Shown here piece by piece: positions 36,091-47,726 of a stretch of 64,000 nt of DNA. A program made the position numbers and the translations under genes. Below the pieces are notes generated by a model. It was not told the origin of the DNA. It searched no databases and saw only the letters and a program-made list of their open reading frames with translations. Position 1 is the stretch's first letter; every line of letters begins with the position of its first letter. The DNA comes from Lithospermum erythrorhizon (lineage: Eukaryota > Streptophyta > Magnoliopsida > Boraginales > Boraginaceae), in assembly GCA_019722365.1 (NCBI GenBank), contig JADFUC010001001.1, positions 1-64,000 of the forward strand, given 5' to 3'.

Positions 36091-38347
36091 CTAACCCTGT
36101 CCTCCAGTATCCTCCTTGATACCACTGCAGCAGAAGAAGTGTGGCAGCTTCACTCGACCACACACCCTGTATTTAATCATAACAGTAGTATCAATTCAAC
36201 AATGTTTGCAACACCAAGGTTCCACCAACATATGATCAGTATATTTGAAAACATTGTGCAGTATAGTTTGGAAGCACTCTGCAACCAAAGTTAGATTTAA
36301 AGGTTGTAGAGGTAAGACGATATGAAACATTAAGATGGGGTCAAATATTTTTCAGTATCCTCGATCCACTTTCATACAGATCTCAGCACTTAGATCTAAT
36401 AAATATTAAGCCTTGCCCATATATCGGAAAAAAGGTGGCTACAATCACCAGAGTGCTGCTATCCACTTAAAGTTTAGGCATCAAGTTCCCTCTGTAATCT
36501 GTATCCTCTAAGTTGTAACCAATGAAACTTTACTTCCCAAACACTGGCTTCTATATAAAAAGGTTTAGTAAGAAATAAGTTCTTATAGAACGTAAAGGGT
36601 TGCCTATGCCTTTTTACTTTTGTCTTCTCTCAATCCAATCTATGCAACAGTCAACATCTACTTAAAACATATACTGTATAATTCACTATTTGCAGACAGT
36701 ATCCTCATGAAGATTGTCATTGTCAAATAGTTTCTATGTAGCAAAGTTGGTGAAGTTATTCAATAAGGTGTTGATGAAAGGAATATAATTAACTCTAGTT
36801 CAAGAGGATGATGTGCAAATGTATTTCACTTACTTGCAACGGATAATCACAGGTGCAGGTTTCAGAAATTTGGGTCCATTTCTGATACCCCTCTTGTGAC
36901 GAGAAGTCTGCGTGATTTAAATACACTTGAGTCATTTTGTGGTGAGAGTAAATAAGTCCATACAAAAATAAAGATAAACACTACATCTGACTTTCTGCCT
37001 CTCTGATTACATTCATAAGCACTGGAAATTACTTCAATAACATGCCAGTTCTTCGATGAAATTGTTAAAAGTTCAATACCACATCTCCCAAACATGAAAA
37101 TTACCATTACACCGCTACAAACTAAAGCTAAATCAGGGGAAAATTGACTAATAAGAAATGCGTGGGAAATTGCAATCAATAACAATCACACAGATATAAT
37201 GTTTGCAATTGATGTGGAACTCATATACTAAGCTAACATTTCTAAGCACTAGTTTAAAAAGAAAAGCATATAAAAAAAGTCGAATCCTTTTACCATAGTA
37301 TAAGATTATATAAAAAAATTGGTAAAAATTTAACTAGGAACTAACAACTTTTGCTTCGCCTTCTTCTTCAGGACAGTCATGAGCTCCATTGACCATCAAT
37401 GAAAGTATAATATTCAAACCCAACATAGTTATTACACAGAGTCAATGATTTCAATTGATGGTGAACTCATATACTAAGCTAACAATTCTAAGCATCCATT
37501 TTCAAGAAAATTAAAAGAATCGAATCTTTTTCACCACAAAATACATTTCATTCTTAAATCGATAAAAACATCAAGTGCCAAGTAACAATCTTTTCTTTAC
37601 CTTCTTCGTGAGGACAGCCATGAGCTCCATAAACTCAACATTGTTATTACACAGAGGAAACAATTGCAATTGATGGGGGATTTTATATACTAAGCTAACA
37701 ATTCCAAGCATACCTTCTCAAGAAAATTAAAAATCCAATCTTTTTACCTCGAAACAACTTAACATTCATAAATTGGTAAATAATCAACTACCAAGTAACA
37801 ATTTTAAGTGATGCTAAATTCACATACTAAGCTAACAATTCCATGTATACATTTTTAAGAAAATTAAAAATCCAATCTTTTTGCCTTCAAACAAGTAAAA
37901 AAATGCTAAACAATCAACTACCAAGTAACAACCATGAGCTCCATAGACCCATCAATGACTAAAACTCAAACCCAATATTGCAATAAGTAAAAATTCCAAT
38001 TTTCAAGCATCCATTTTCAAGAAAATTAAAAATCCAATCTTTTTCACCATACAATAAATTTACATTCATAAATTAGTAAATAATCAACTACCAACTAACA
38101 ATTTGTCCATTACCTTCTTCTTGGGGACAGCCATGAGCTCCAAAGACCCACCAATAAATAAATTATCAGAAAATTCAAACCCAAAATTATTGTCATTAAT
38201 TGTACTATCATCTTCAGGCAAAACTATGGGTGGTGATGAGTTGGTGGAGGGAGTGATGATGTTACTCAAAGGTGGTTGTTGGGCAATTGCATGGATGCAT
38301 CTGCGGAGGCCCAAGGCGGCGCCACCTACTTTTCTGTTCAAAGCCAT
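36091..38347 (-). CDS. mitochondrial large-subunit ribosomal protein bL32m
   Basis: Three exons (38347-38114, 36907-36834, 36166-36091) encode 127 residues; splice phases fit exactly and all introns are GT-AG. Residues 1-~70 form a mitochondrial presequence-like extension, rich in Arg/Ala/Ser near the start and low-complexity later. The mature bL32 part begins LELMAVPKKK, then HKRGIRNGPKFLKP and PVIIRCKVCGRVKLPHFFCC. Cysteines 102, 105, 115 and 116 form the usual zinc-ribbon positions. The product should act in the mitochondrial 60S-like subunit near the peptide exit side. The ATG at 38347 (MALNRK) resembles other plant homologues; an upstream in-frame ATG at 38389 would add 14 residues. The first intron is unusual: it carries tandem copies of the exon 1 end (see repeat entry). 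The second intron spans 36833-36167. Confidence 0.9.
37200..38150 (-). repeat. intronic tandem array containing copies of the bL32m exon 1 end
   Basis: The stretch 'ggacagccatgagctcc' with the preceding CTTC repeats (codons MAVPKKK plus splice donor, on the minus strand) occurs at the true exon 1 end (38113-38141) and again near 37360-37390, 37604-37630 and, without the donor, at 37931-37945. Between these, a module 'atactaagctaacaattc' followed by 'aagaaaattaaaaatccaa' recurs about five times (37215, 37460, 37680, 37817, 37990). The array fills the 3' end of exon 1 and the 5' part of intron 1. Two of the duplicates keep a donor-like CTTAC/CTTCGCC context. Confidence 0.85.
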
Positions 38348-38404
38348 TTTTGTTGGGGGGGTGGCGGAGGAAATGTTTTTTGTCTGCAAGGGTTTAGGAA
38401 ATTG

Positions 38405-38925
38405 GGGGTAGTATACGAGTCGAGTCAGAATTTAGTTAGAGAGATTTTAATTCGGGTTTGTGACTATATGAGGGGCTCGGTTAAAATTTTAGTTCGATTT
38501 TGTGACTATACGAGATGCTTAGCTATATAGATAGTGAAACAGTCTCTAAGATGGACGGAATGACTATATCGCCACTAATATGAACTTTCTACAAACACTA
38601 GTGGTATGTTGGGGGAAATTGAGAATCATGATGGATCTATTCCCATAAATCCAAAATAAAAATCATGATCGTGTAAATTACACGATCCGTGTTTTTTTTA
38701 GTAAAATAAAAATAATCGATCGTGCAAAATGTACAAAATGTACCGTCAATAGCATGTTTGGACGGATATGTGTGCAACATTCTGCGTGAAAATAATTTCC
38801 ATCGAATTATAAGTAGAGATGTACAAGAGTCGAGTCCAAACATAATTGGAGAAATATTAACGACTATACGAGGGGTTCAGCTAAAATTTTAGTTCGTTTT
38901 TGTGACTATACAAATTAGTATTCTT
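38405..38925. repeat. direct repeats ~410 bp apart upstream of bL32m
   Basis: A block of about 110 bp containing 'agtcgagtc' and 'taaaattttagttcg' plus 'tttgtgactata' occurs at 38405-38520 and again at 38820-38925, same orientation. The spacer shows no coding sequence. The layout would suit a small TRIM-like LTR element or a simple local duplication. It lies in the bL32m promoter. Confidence 0.6.
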
Positions 38926-39314
38926 CATATCATACAAATTTTGCAGATAGAGCTTAGAGAACAATGATTATACAAAGAAGAAGAAACGATCTAAAAAATT
39001 AAATCATGTTACCATAGTATCTATCAATTCTCATACAAATATTATCAGATAAGATATACTTATTATTTTGTTATAAAAAATTGATGGAGCGAGATAATAT
39101 ATATTTTGGAACATGTATATATTATAAATTGCACTTCAAATTATATATAAATGGTCTCATTAGACACCATATAGGACAAATGATCGTTTGCTCTAATGAG
39201 ATAGATAGCATTCACATTAATTTTCTTAAATAAAGGGTTAGTATACGATTAAGATTAAGGGTTAGAAGTCTCTCTAGTAATTGACTTACTAGTTAAGTAG
39301 ATGTAGTGGTGAAA

Positions 39315-39830
39315 TACTACTGAAGTCTTATTGAAAAACAGCTTAGGCGTCGGCTTAAAAAAGCCAGTTTTAAAACGTCACTAAAAACATACATTAATTA
39401 TATGCGATATTTAAGTTAGAACAAAGTGGCGAAAATTAAGTTATCACTTAGACAGCTCAGGTCTAAGTTAAATCTTAGACGTTGCTTGAGTCTTGTCAAG
39501 ATTAATACTTAGGCATTAAACTTTTCTGGCTGTGATCTAAATTAATACTTAGGCGTTACTTTTTGAGCATCGTGTCGTTTAATGCATTTTTCTCATGCTT
39601 TTTGCTTCTTCACCCGTATTAATTTATATACCTAAAAATTACGACTAATGTCGCAAGCAATATATTAAATTCAAGTTAAATATCGTCAACGTGTCACCAG
39701 CATACGTAAAATCCAAATGTAACTAGAATACGTATTATATTTTATCGACATACATCAGGTCAAAATGTAACTAAGCGTACATTTATCCCGACATATCAAA
39801 ATTCAAAATATGGCTAAGCGAACATGTCTC
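39315..39830. repeat. left subterminal repeat region of the CACTA element
   Basis: Contains several short variants of 'ttaatacttaggcgtta' and 'cttagacgttgctt', then spaced copies of a 'cgacata..aaaat.taact.a.cgtac' motif every 55-60 bp (39690-39830). CACTA elements use such arrays as transposase-binding sites. Confidence 0.5.
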
Positions 39831-40494
39831 GATATCTAACAAAACTAATAATTTCGGACGCGAATACTCGAGCTAGTTATGTTCATCGATGAAACTCTTC
39901 GCCTACATAATGGTCTTGAAGTATCATTTGTATAGATAACCACGCCGTGTGTTGAACATGAGTAATTAAATAAATCATGAAACTATCAGCATGATCTTTA
40001 GGAATCTTGAAAAAATTAAATAACAAATTATATACTTCGCTTTGACTTTTTAGTAGTATCAACATCCACATATTTAAAATGACTTACAAGCCCAAAGAGT
40101 GGTAGTTCCATATTCACAAAATGTCCTCCGTAAAAGCAACCAGAGCGTAAAATCGACTGATAGAACACAGCGGATCTTGCTTTGAGCAACTAGATAGAAT
40201 CATTCGAAACAAAGTTATAATTTGCATGTAATACTATTCAAATTATTGTTGCTAGAAAAGGTTCAAATATACTCCACGATAACCCGATAGTTGGAAACAA
40301 ACTTCTTTTCGACTTGAACTACTTTGTTTCTTCGTGGCTTCGATGATGTCGTAACACTAAAATAAACAAATTCATAAGGAGAAGTAATAAAAATAAGGTA
40401 ATAAATATTGTTAATAATCGGATGAATACACATTGATTTATCACGCTGAAATACCTTTCGATCTTTATGGGTGTGATGTACTCGTAAGCGATTC

Positions 40495-40497
<3 letters not shown>

Positions 40498-40530
<33 letters not shown>
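40498..40530. repeat. (AT)n microsatellite
   Basis: An uninterrupted TA dinucleotide run of about 16 units inside the CACTA element. Prone to length change and to sequencing error. Confidence 0.95.
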
Positions 40531-40531
<1 letters not shown>

Positions 40532-41828
40532 TTAATTGTTGATGACAACAGCGCTTGAATAATGCCCTCTGTCCTTCAATAATCTTAATTAGTATCGGAA
40601 ATATTTATACTAACATGAAATTATCTATTAGCTCATTTATACGAAAATATTATGTACTAACCCGATATTATATGGTATCATGACGAGATGATCTTGTCCT
40701 TCATGCTTTTGTAATATATCCACCAAATGAGTATGCTCAAGTTGCATATGTGGAGAGACAAAGAAGAACCTACTCGACACCATATTTGTGTTTAACTTTG
40801 TTGTTCGCTACTCGTTGACCAAATACTGTGTCCTTGAAGTATCTTCGATAGAGAATATATTATTAGTAACTACATATTTTAAATGGATATGCAGCTTGGC
40901 TTAGATAGAATATATTATTATTATTACCTTATGTAAAGACATATAGTAGAAAGAAGGACATAGCCAAGCTGCGTGTTATGATCTCTTTGGCGTTGCTCGA
41001 AAGAAACATGATCGTGGCTTGGCGCCCCCAAGCGACTCGGGCATTGAAACAACAAGCGAATCTTCTCTTTTGAGCATCGCCTTACAAAGAAAAAAGCACG
41101 TAGAGAGATTAGAATTAAGCCTAGAGGATAAGTGTCTTCCTCACGGCTTGTTGGAGGAATAGACTCGACACCAGAGTTATCCCTTACAGGGCGTTTAATA
41201 TTAAAACACAGAAAAATACTTTCCAACTATACAGTCTAAAAAGAACAACTAACCACGCATTAAAGTTATAATCATTTTATATATTTACCTTTCTTTGTAA
41301 GATAACCCGACTCAAATTGCCCGTTCAACAAATGTACCCCGATCGTACTGACGGTAGTAATCTACGCACCGACATTAGGACATGGCAAAGGGGTATCTGT
41401 GGCCGGGGACAATCTCGCTAAAACATATTCTCCTTGGTCAAGTTTAGGTAGAGATTGGTGTGCGTTTTACGCCTCTTGTTCTAAACGCGATCCGATCGAC
41501 GCTTAAAATATGATGGTGAATCCACGAGCAGATCCACAGACTACCGCCCCCAAAAGAGAAATCATTTATAAACAAGACCCGATTATACAACGCTAATAAT
41601 TGTATCGATGTGCCCCAATATCACGCCGACAAAACTTCGATATATCGCGCCAGTATTAACGCTCCGTATCATCTGAAATACAACTTCGATATATACATCG
41701 ATGTATTTAGAATCTAGTATGAATTTTACTGGTAATAAAACACCAGAATTAGCATCCAGGATCCTCAAATGATGTATATTAATCTAAAACACATAAATTG
41801 CAGTATGAATAAAAGGGTTCTTATATTG

Positions 41829-42708
41829 TAGCGGAAGAGCTGAAATGAAACCAACTCGTGACAGCCAAGCCTCATTAGTGCCCACTTGAAAACTCTCGAT
41901 TGTTTGTCAAACACAGCTTGATAACCTTTAGATTTAATACTGCTTGAGGGAAGGAATGTCCAATTGAAAACTTGAACTTGCTAGAGTAGAACAAAATTAG
42001 AGAAAAATCTCTTCCAAATTCTAGGAAGGCAGAACTTTTCAAGGAGATGATGGGTTTTGATTTCATGAAATGAAAAAACCACTTGTATATTTAAATACGA
42101 ATACTATTCAAAAAGCGTTAAACTCGTTAAAGAATTAGTTTAACTCGTTAGCCAATTAGACCATTATGACTCTAATAAAATAATGAGTCATTTAGTGAGT
42201 TGTTAAAACTTTAATTAAGCAGCGAGTCAGAATTTAAAATCACCGCGAGTCGTTATCGAATAACTTATCGAGTTATTAAGTGATTTCAATTGCTTACGTT
42301 GATTAAAACATAGAGTTTAACGAATTGATGTTCATCGACTTATATTTGACAAATATATATATGTTGAAAAGATACATCATCAATTCGCTCGATTTACAAG
42401 TCGTTAATTTCATGCATGAAATATAATTCCAAATATTACGTATGTGTTTGACCTTCCCCCAGGCTCGAATAATAGTAAGTTGTATAATAATAATAATCGA
42501 CCAATTACTATTATTATAATGATTGAAGTAAGATCTAGCAATGCTTTAACCCCTTAAATTATCATGAGCCACACTAGTAATACTCTGATTACTAAAAGAT
42601 GAGGCAACAAAGTTTCGATGTCGCGTTTAACTTGACTGGTAAATGAATTGATCTGTGATTGTCGCAGCGGACATAATAATAGGGAATCGATTTTCATTGA
42701 TTTTTCAA
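41829..42708 (-). mobile_element. copia-type LTR, probably solo, inside the CACTA element
   Basis: It shares a series of blocks, in the same order, with the LTR pair at 53893-54876 and 61542-62553: 'attctaggaaggcag'-like and 'aatgagtca' stretches, 'catgaaatataattcca', 'aggctcg.aataatagta', 'ccaattactattattata', 'aagatctagcaat' and an 'aatcgattttcattgattt' end. It is more diverged than those two are from each other. No coding sequence or partner LTR is seen beside it, so a solo LTR of the same family is the simplest reading. Confidence 0.6.
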
Positions 42709-42930
42709 CCTTGATATTGCCCATGTCGGCATAAGGAAATCACGTATCACGTCGATATTGCCCATATGGCGCCTAGAAATCATATCGCGTCAATGTTACT
42801 TATATCGCTTTAAACGCCTTTCGATATATTACATCAATGTGCCCGTATAGCATAGAAATCACGTATCAGCATTATTATGCCCATGTCATGACTTAGTATA
42901 TCACGTGATATTGCGTAAGTATATAGAAAT
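42709..42930. repeat. degenerate ~40-45 bp tandem repeat ('cgatattgcccat')
   Basis: Variants of 'gatattgcccatgtcg' followed by 'gaaatcacgtatca' recur about five times, each copy with different small indels. Related phrases ('atcgatgtgcccc', 'aatgtgccattatcacgtat') occur at 41600-41700 and 45880-45980, so the family is spread through the CACTA interior. Confidence 0.6.
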
Positions 42931-43689
42931 TATGACACTAATGGTAAAAGTATTAAAGATATACCTGCGGAATCATATAAAGGAACAAATCACGAGCATG
43001 CATCGTCTACAGCTTGTGAAGCTAGTATGGAATGAATCTCTTTCGAACCCGACCACAGCCAGAGTCTACTCTTTACAAAACCCGACTTCATCGATCTTGC
43101 TTTCCGTATTTATTCTCTACTACATACAAGCCCGAACAGTGAGTTGACATAATCAAACTCCGTATATGCTCGATATTTCAGCCAAAATAATTCTTGGTAT
43201 AAATCGGATTAATATAACTTTGCTTTGTGATTTTACAGTTCTCGACTACAAAGTATTATCCCACATTTGTGCTAGACCTTTTCGTGAGTTCTTTGGTGTA
43301 GAGCATTACCCGTGCTGAGTGTAGAATTGTATGAAAAAACATGCATATGAGGACCTCTTGATAACCATTTGATTGTGTGTTTGAAAGCGAGTCAACAAGC
43401 TGTTTAGCGTGTTTTTCAATCGAAATGAGCGTGCGATTGTCTTCTTTCCCGCAAACCGTACGGCTCGGCTACAGTTGTCTTTTTCAGAAATATTATTTAT
43501 GAATGTCAATATAAGATCTAACCTCGTTTGTGTTTTTTAGGATGTACGTATTGCTGTTACAACATGTGTCTTTTTCGACAACTATCGATTATGCGCGGGA
43601 GAGATTGCCTCGATGCAAAATTCCACGGCTTCTTCCCGTTAAATTACGCTTTTAGCGTCTGACCACAAATTAGGCTTACATTTTTTGAC

Positions 43690-44200
43690 ACATCTCTTTA
43701 AAACTTTCATATACCTTTCAAAGTCACGTCCACACCGAGGTCGGTGTCAGCTCTTATCTCCTCGACTAAATGAATAGCCAAGTGTACTATAATATCAAAG
43801 AAGATGGCTGGAAAGTACATTTCGGCTCACAAAGGGTCCAACAACCCCGGCTTGTAAACTTGGTAGTTTATCGAGTCCGTCAACTGCTACGAATGGGCGC
43901 TTAAAGAATAAAACGTAACTTAGTAATTTGTTACCATACTCCTTGAGCAAAATAGATCGTATTGTCACTTGAATCGAAATTTTCCATGAGATATGACAAT
44001 CAAGTGACTTTAACGCTTCATCTTTGAATCTTTTACAAATACTAGACTTTTCGATGTTTTGATGATTAACCACCGGGGACATAGCGGATCCTAGAGTGCG
44101 ATAGGAAACTTTTTCTCTCCTTTTTACTAAGTATGTGCAAGCTGAGGGCTCGATATATTTAATATCACCCCATAGATTAGGTACTTCTCTTTATCCCCGA
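43690..44200 (-). pseudogene. CACTA transposase (tnp2 / DUF4218) remnant
   Basis: The minus strand encodes, with frameshifts, a recognisable order: a KTKDIENSRKDFDT-like block, PSACTYLVKRREKVSYRTLGS (matching the P-A-Y-T-L-S-K-E-E-K stretch), SSICKRFKDEALKSLDCHI (LKSHDCH motif), IRSILLKEYGNKLL, then in another frame AEMYFPAIFFDIIVHLAIHL (DUF4218 FPPSFFDIMVHL). The frames shift at least twice, so no functional protein is made. It is the diagnostic part of the surrounding CACTA element. Confidence 0.75.
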
Positions 44201-46899
44201 TTGTATCGAAGTCCTTTCCTCGAGTTTTCTATATCTTTTGTTTTACCACTTTGTACGATAATGTATAAACCACCAATTTCGATGTTTTTCTCGTGATGCG
44301 TAATGTCTATGAAATGTCGATTGCTAAATATTTGAACCAAAGTCCAACTCCCAAAAAAATTGAACACTTCTTAAAACCCTAGATGACAGGCTTAGCATTT
44401 TGTTTCCCAGAGAATTTACAAATTTCCATTGCTCAAACGCCTCTTGCTTTATTAAAACAAGGGAGTCCTTAATTTTCACATTTTCAATCGAACATTGAAT
44501 ACGCTTTCAATATTCGTATAAATACGCAAAAACCTACGATGCCAATGCAAGCTTCCTTTTTTACTAAATTCTAATCGAGCAAAGTGGTTTATATTCACGC
44601 TTGGGACATGCATATTTATGCTTTTATAATATATATACCGATAAATTTTCTTGAAAAGTCATTTATTATTTCCAAGCGACATCAGCCACCAATTAAACCT
44701 AATTGCCCGACCGTCATAAACATTTTGTATGCCGCTTCTCCACTGACAACTTTAAATCATCGATTAAAGGTTCAGTACATCAAATGGTTCCCAGTTGTTT
44801 AAGTCCAGGATATCGGTCATAAAACCCGATATCAAATATTCTGACTTACGTACAAAACCATAGGCTAAATTATTATATTACCAAAACTAGGCCATCTATT
44901 TAAGCAGAATTTTCTTGTATTCCCATGATTGGTCCGTCGATGACAGTACAAGCCAGTAAAGTTTTAGGTTCATTTTACTTAGATACGGGTACTTAGTATG
45001 AAACTCTTCATTTGGCGATCGTTATTGGATGTCTGAGAATCCGATCTTTAACACTTTTATCAAATGACATGTCAATTTCTCGGCGTAATTTGCACTCCGA
45101 TACATACATTAAAGCACAGGTAGAAGTGGAAAACTTGGCTGAGGTAGATCGCAATAACTAGCATAGCATTGGGGCATTCACAACTTTGGACGTTCTTTGA
45201 TGATGCATGTACTTTTCGAAATATGTAATCATTTTACGTCACGTATATCTCTAGTGTTTGATTGATAGAACTAAACACTTGTTTTGCATTGCTAAGTTCT
45301 TCAGTGTAGCATTATCCTGGGGTGGTGCTAACACTGTAGTAGATGTGAAAGATGAATCGGTCCGTGTATTTGGCTTTTAAATTATACAAGACAATAGTTT
45401 AAATCTAATTTTTGTAAACTGCGCTTGTTCACTTGGGGTTGCTTAAATCATTTTTAATTTATTCAATAATTAAGGACGATCAATCAAATGTTCTCGATAT
45501 CCTTGAGGGATTTATTCCGCGCCATTCTTACGTTCACATTCTCTCCATGTCTAAATTGAGCTCGAGCAGGGTAGATGCAGGTGGGTTGTGAAGTGTAGGT
45601 GTATACATCGAAAGCATTATCAAATGCTCTTCCCAGTTCGTGCATCCTAACAACATGATTGGCTTGCTTCCAGCAAGAAGGATATGAAATCGTTTTTGTT
45701 TTGAAATTCATTAAACAAAGTCAATAAACTCCCTCATTGTATTCTTGCCTTAATGAAACGTTAAACTTAAAATCATTTCGATCGTAATTACCAAGCTTCT
45801 GAAATATAACATAAATCTGACTGACCACGCTAACATATATCTGAAATAGTTCAATGCTTTCTCAATATGTAAACACCCCGTGATGTGTCCGTATAACGTA
45901 TATATAACTAGTTAGCCAGCATTAATGTGCCATTATCACGTATATATAGCAGTTCACGACATATCGAATCAATGTGCGTATCAAATAACTAGTTGATTTT
46001 AATAAACTTCACAAAATTATGTAAAATCAATATTAAGCGAGAACTATAATTTCAGCCCTTTGATTTGCTCTGGCTAAACTTAAAAAATATAACTAGTTCA
46101 TATATCAGACAAATTAAAAAAACACAAACAAAATTAGCAAACCATAAAATTAAAAAAAATGCTTGATACTAAACTCGAGCGAGATTAAAAATTTTAATTG
46201 ATTATTTGCAACCCTCAAGGCAAATTAAGACATGGAGTAGTAGTTAAATTCATGCAATTAGCAACACAAAATTAACAAAAACCAAACAATGCTAGCATGA
46301 TACTAAGTAATATCAAAGTTAAATTTTTAAGCGTTATTGAACCTCCGGCTAAATTTTGACGTGGGTCTTAAATTTATCAACAAATTCAAAAACACCATAA
46401 ATTAATATAAAAACAATTACAACACAATACTCAAATAAATAATATATAAACGATAGATTTTGGGGCAAAATCGTGATGAATAGTTTGGCAAGGCCTTTAT
46501 CAGAGCAAAGAATAAAGTCTAAATAATATATAATGCTTTTTCTTCCATTTTTATTTTATTGGATTTAATGGAAAAAATTGATGAATTAATAATGGTTATT
46601 ATTGAGTTATTTTTTTCTTCGTGCATACGCGAGTTAGTGGGCTAGAAGTTATTAAAATAAAAATGGACAATAATTTTGGGACAAGGGTTACGTGTAGGAA
46701 GTAGTATTATCTATTTGGGAGTGGGGTATCTGTTGGGGGTGAGGAGATGGAGGTGGGTGAAGTGCAACAGGGGGAGTAGGAGTATCTGTGGAGGTGGTGG
46801 TGGGTAGGGGTACAGGTTGTAGGTGGATCGTGTGAATGATGGAAGGGATGGAGTAGTACAGTACGTATATTATTAGGCTTTATTTTCACTTTTTTTCTA

Positions 46900-47031
46900 A
46901 TAAAATAAAATTTTAACTTGGACGTCGCTTGGACGTCGCTTTTAAGCGCCATCTAAGATTAACTTAGACAACGTTTTTTAGCATTCTAACATCCCCAAGT
47001 AAGTAATGTTGAGTGTTATTTTGTAGTAGTA
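46900..47031. repeat. right subterminal repeats and terminus of the CACTA element
   Basis: Holds 'cttggacgtcgcttgga' (a doubled 'ggacgtcgctt'), 'cttttaagcgcc', 'agattaacttagacaacg' and then 'ttattttgtagtagta'. The last is one base from the complement of the consensus CACTA terminus. Confidence 0.5.
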
Positions 47032-47726
47032 GGTATTAAAAGCTGATTTTCGTTATCAGATTCCAAATTAAATTCTAAGAGTATATATAAGATCAAACAT
47101 GGACAAAGAACAAGTGTTAGATTGTCACACTTACTTCAAATATGTACTCTAAGTTCTTAAGATTGTAATAAATTGAATAAACTTTATGTGTTATATATTT
47201 GTTTGAAAAAAATATATCAATATGTAGTTTTGGAAGTCAATAAAGATGGTAAAGTTTGTCAATCTTTGATCATTAATTTAAAAAGGCATTGACAAGTTTT
47301 TAGGGATGGAAGTATACAAAATAGTGATGATGGACCACATAGCTTTAGCCAAATTGAATACCATGAAAGCATTAAATAAACAAACGGACCACAAAATCAT
47401 TAAATGAAATTCAGAAACATAGATTCGACAATTATAGCAGCAGCTGGACAGCTATTTATACTTCCACCTTAATGAAGGGAGACAGCCATTGCATATGCTC
47501 AAGAACAGTAGGGATCCGTCCACATCACTTCTTGCTATCTAGCAATACAAAAGCAATTGTACTTGAGATATCTATCTATATGGTCGAGCTTAGTTGGAAT
47601 TACACAAACGTTATCTAAATACATGCAAGCTTAAATAGCGCTTTTTTAACATTAGTTTACCCATGCCAACATCCCAAAAAAAATATAACATGGTCACAGA
47701 AACCAATATAGTAAAAAGGAAAGAAT
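47032..47726. other. spacer and 3' flank of the MYB gene
   Basis: AT-rich DNA between the CACTA right edge and the MYB stop codon; the last ~250 bp are probably MYB 3' UTR. No other feature seen. Confidence 0.4.

Larger units (their letters stand above)
39315..47031 (-). mobile_element. decayed CACTA (En/Spm) DNA transposon
   Basis: A transposase relic of the tnp2/DUF4218 type lies in the middle (43690-44200, minus strand). The outer kilobases carry short subterminal repeats: 'ttaatacttaggcgtta'-type and 'ggcttaaaaaagcc' on the left, 'ggacgtcgctt' repeats and 'cttttaagcgcc' on the right. The right edge ends 'ttttgtagtagta', whose complement is a one-base variant of the CACTACAAAA terminus; the left edge near 39315 begins 'tactactgaag'. 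Exact borders and the 3 bp duplication are not secure. The element is interrupted by a copia-type LTR at 41829-42708 and contains no intact gene. Confidence 0.65.

Noticed and set aside
38103..38530. Plus-strand frames opposite bL32m exon 1
   Set aside because: No family motif; the minus strand encodes a recognisable ribosomal protein with matching downstream exons.
39883..40071. Ulp1-type protease fragment in the CACTA element
   Set aside because: A short stretch (IPKDHADS..IYLITHVQ) vaguely resembles the catalytic end, but the cysteine is absent and the similarity is too weak to call.
42709..42930. Possible CRISPR-like array
   Set aside because: Plant nuclear context, repeats are irregular and degenerate with no constant spacers.
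43306..43509. Minus-strand 67-codon frame
   Set aside because: Within the decayed CACTA element, no transposase motif in this part.
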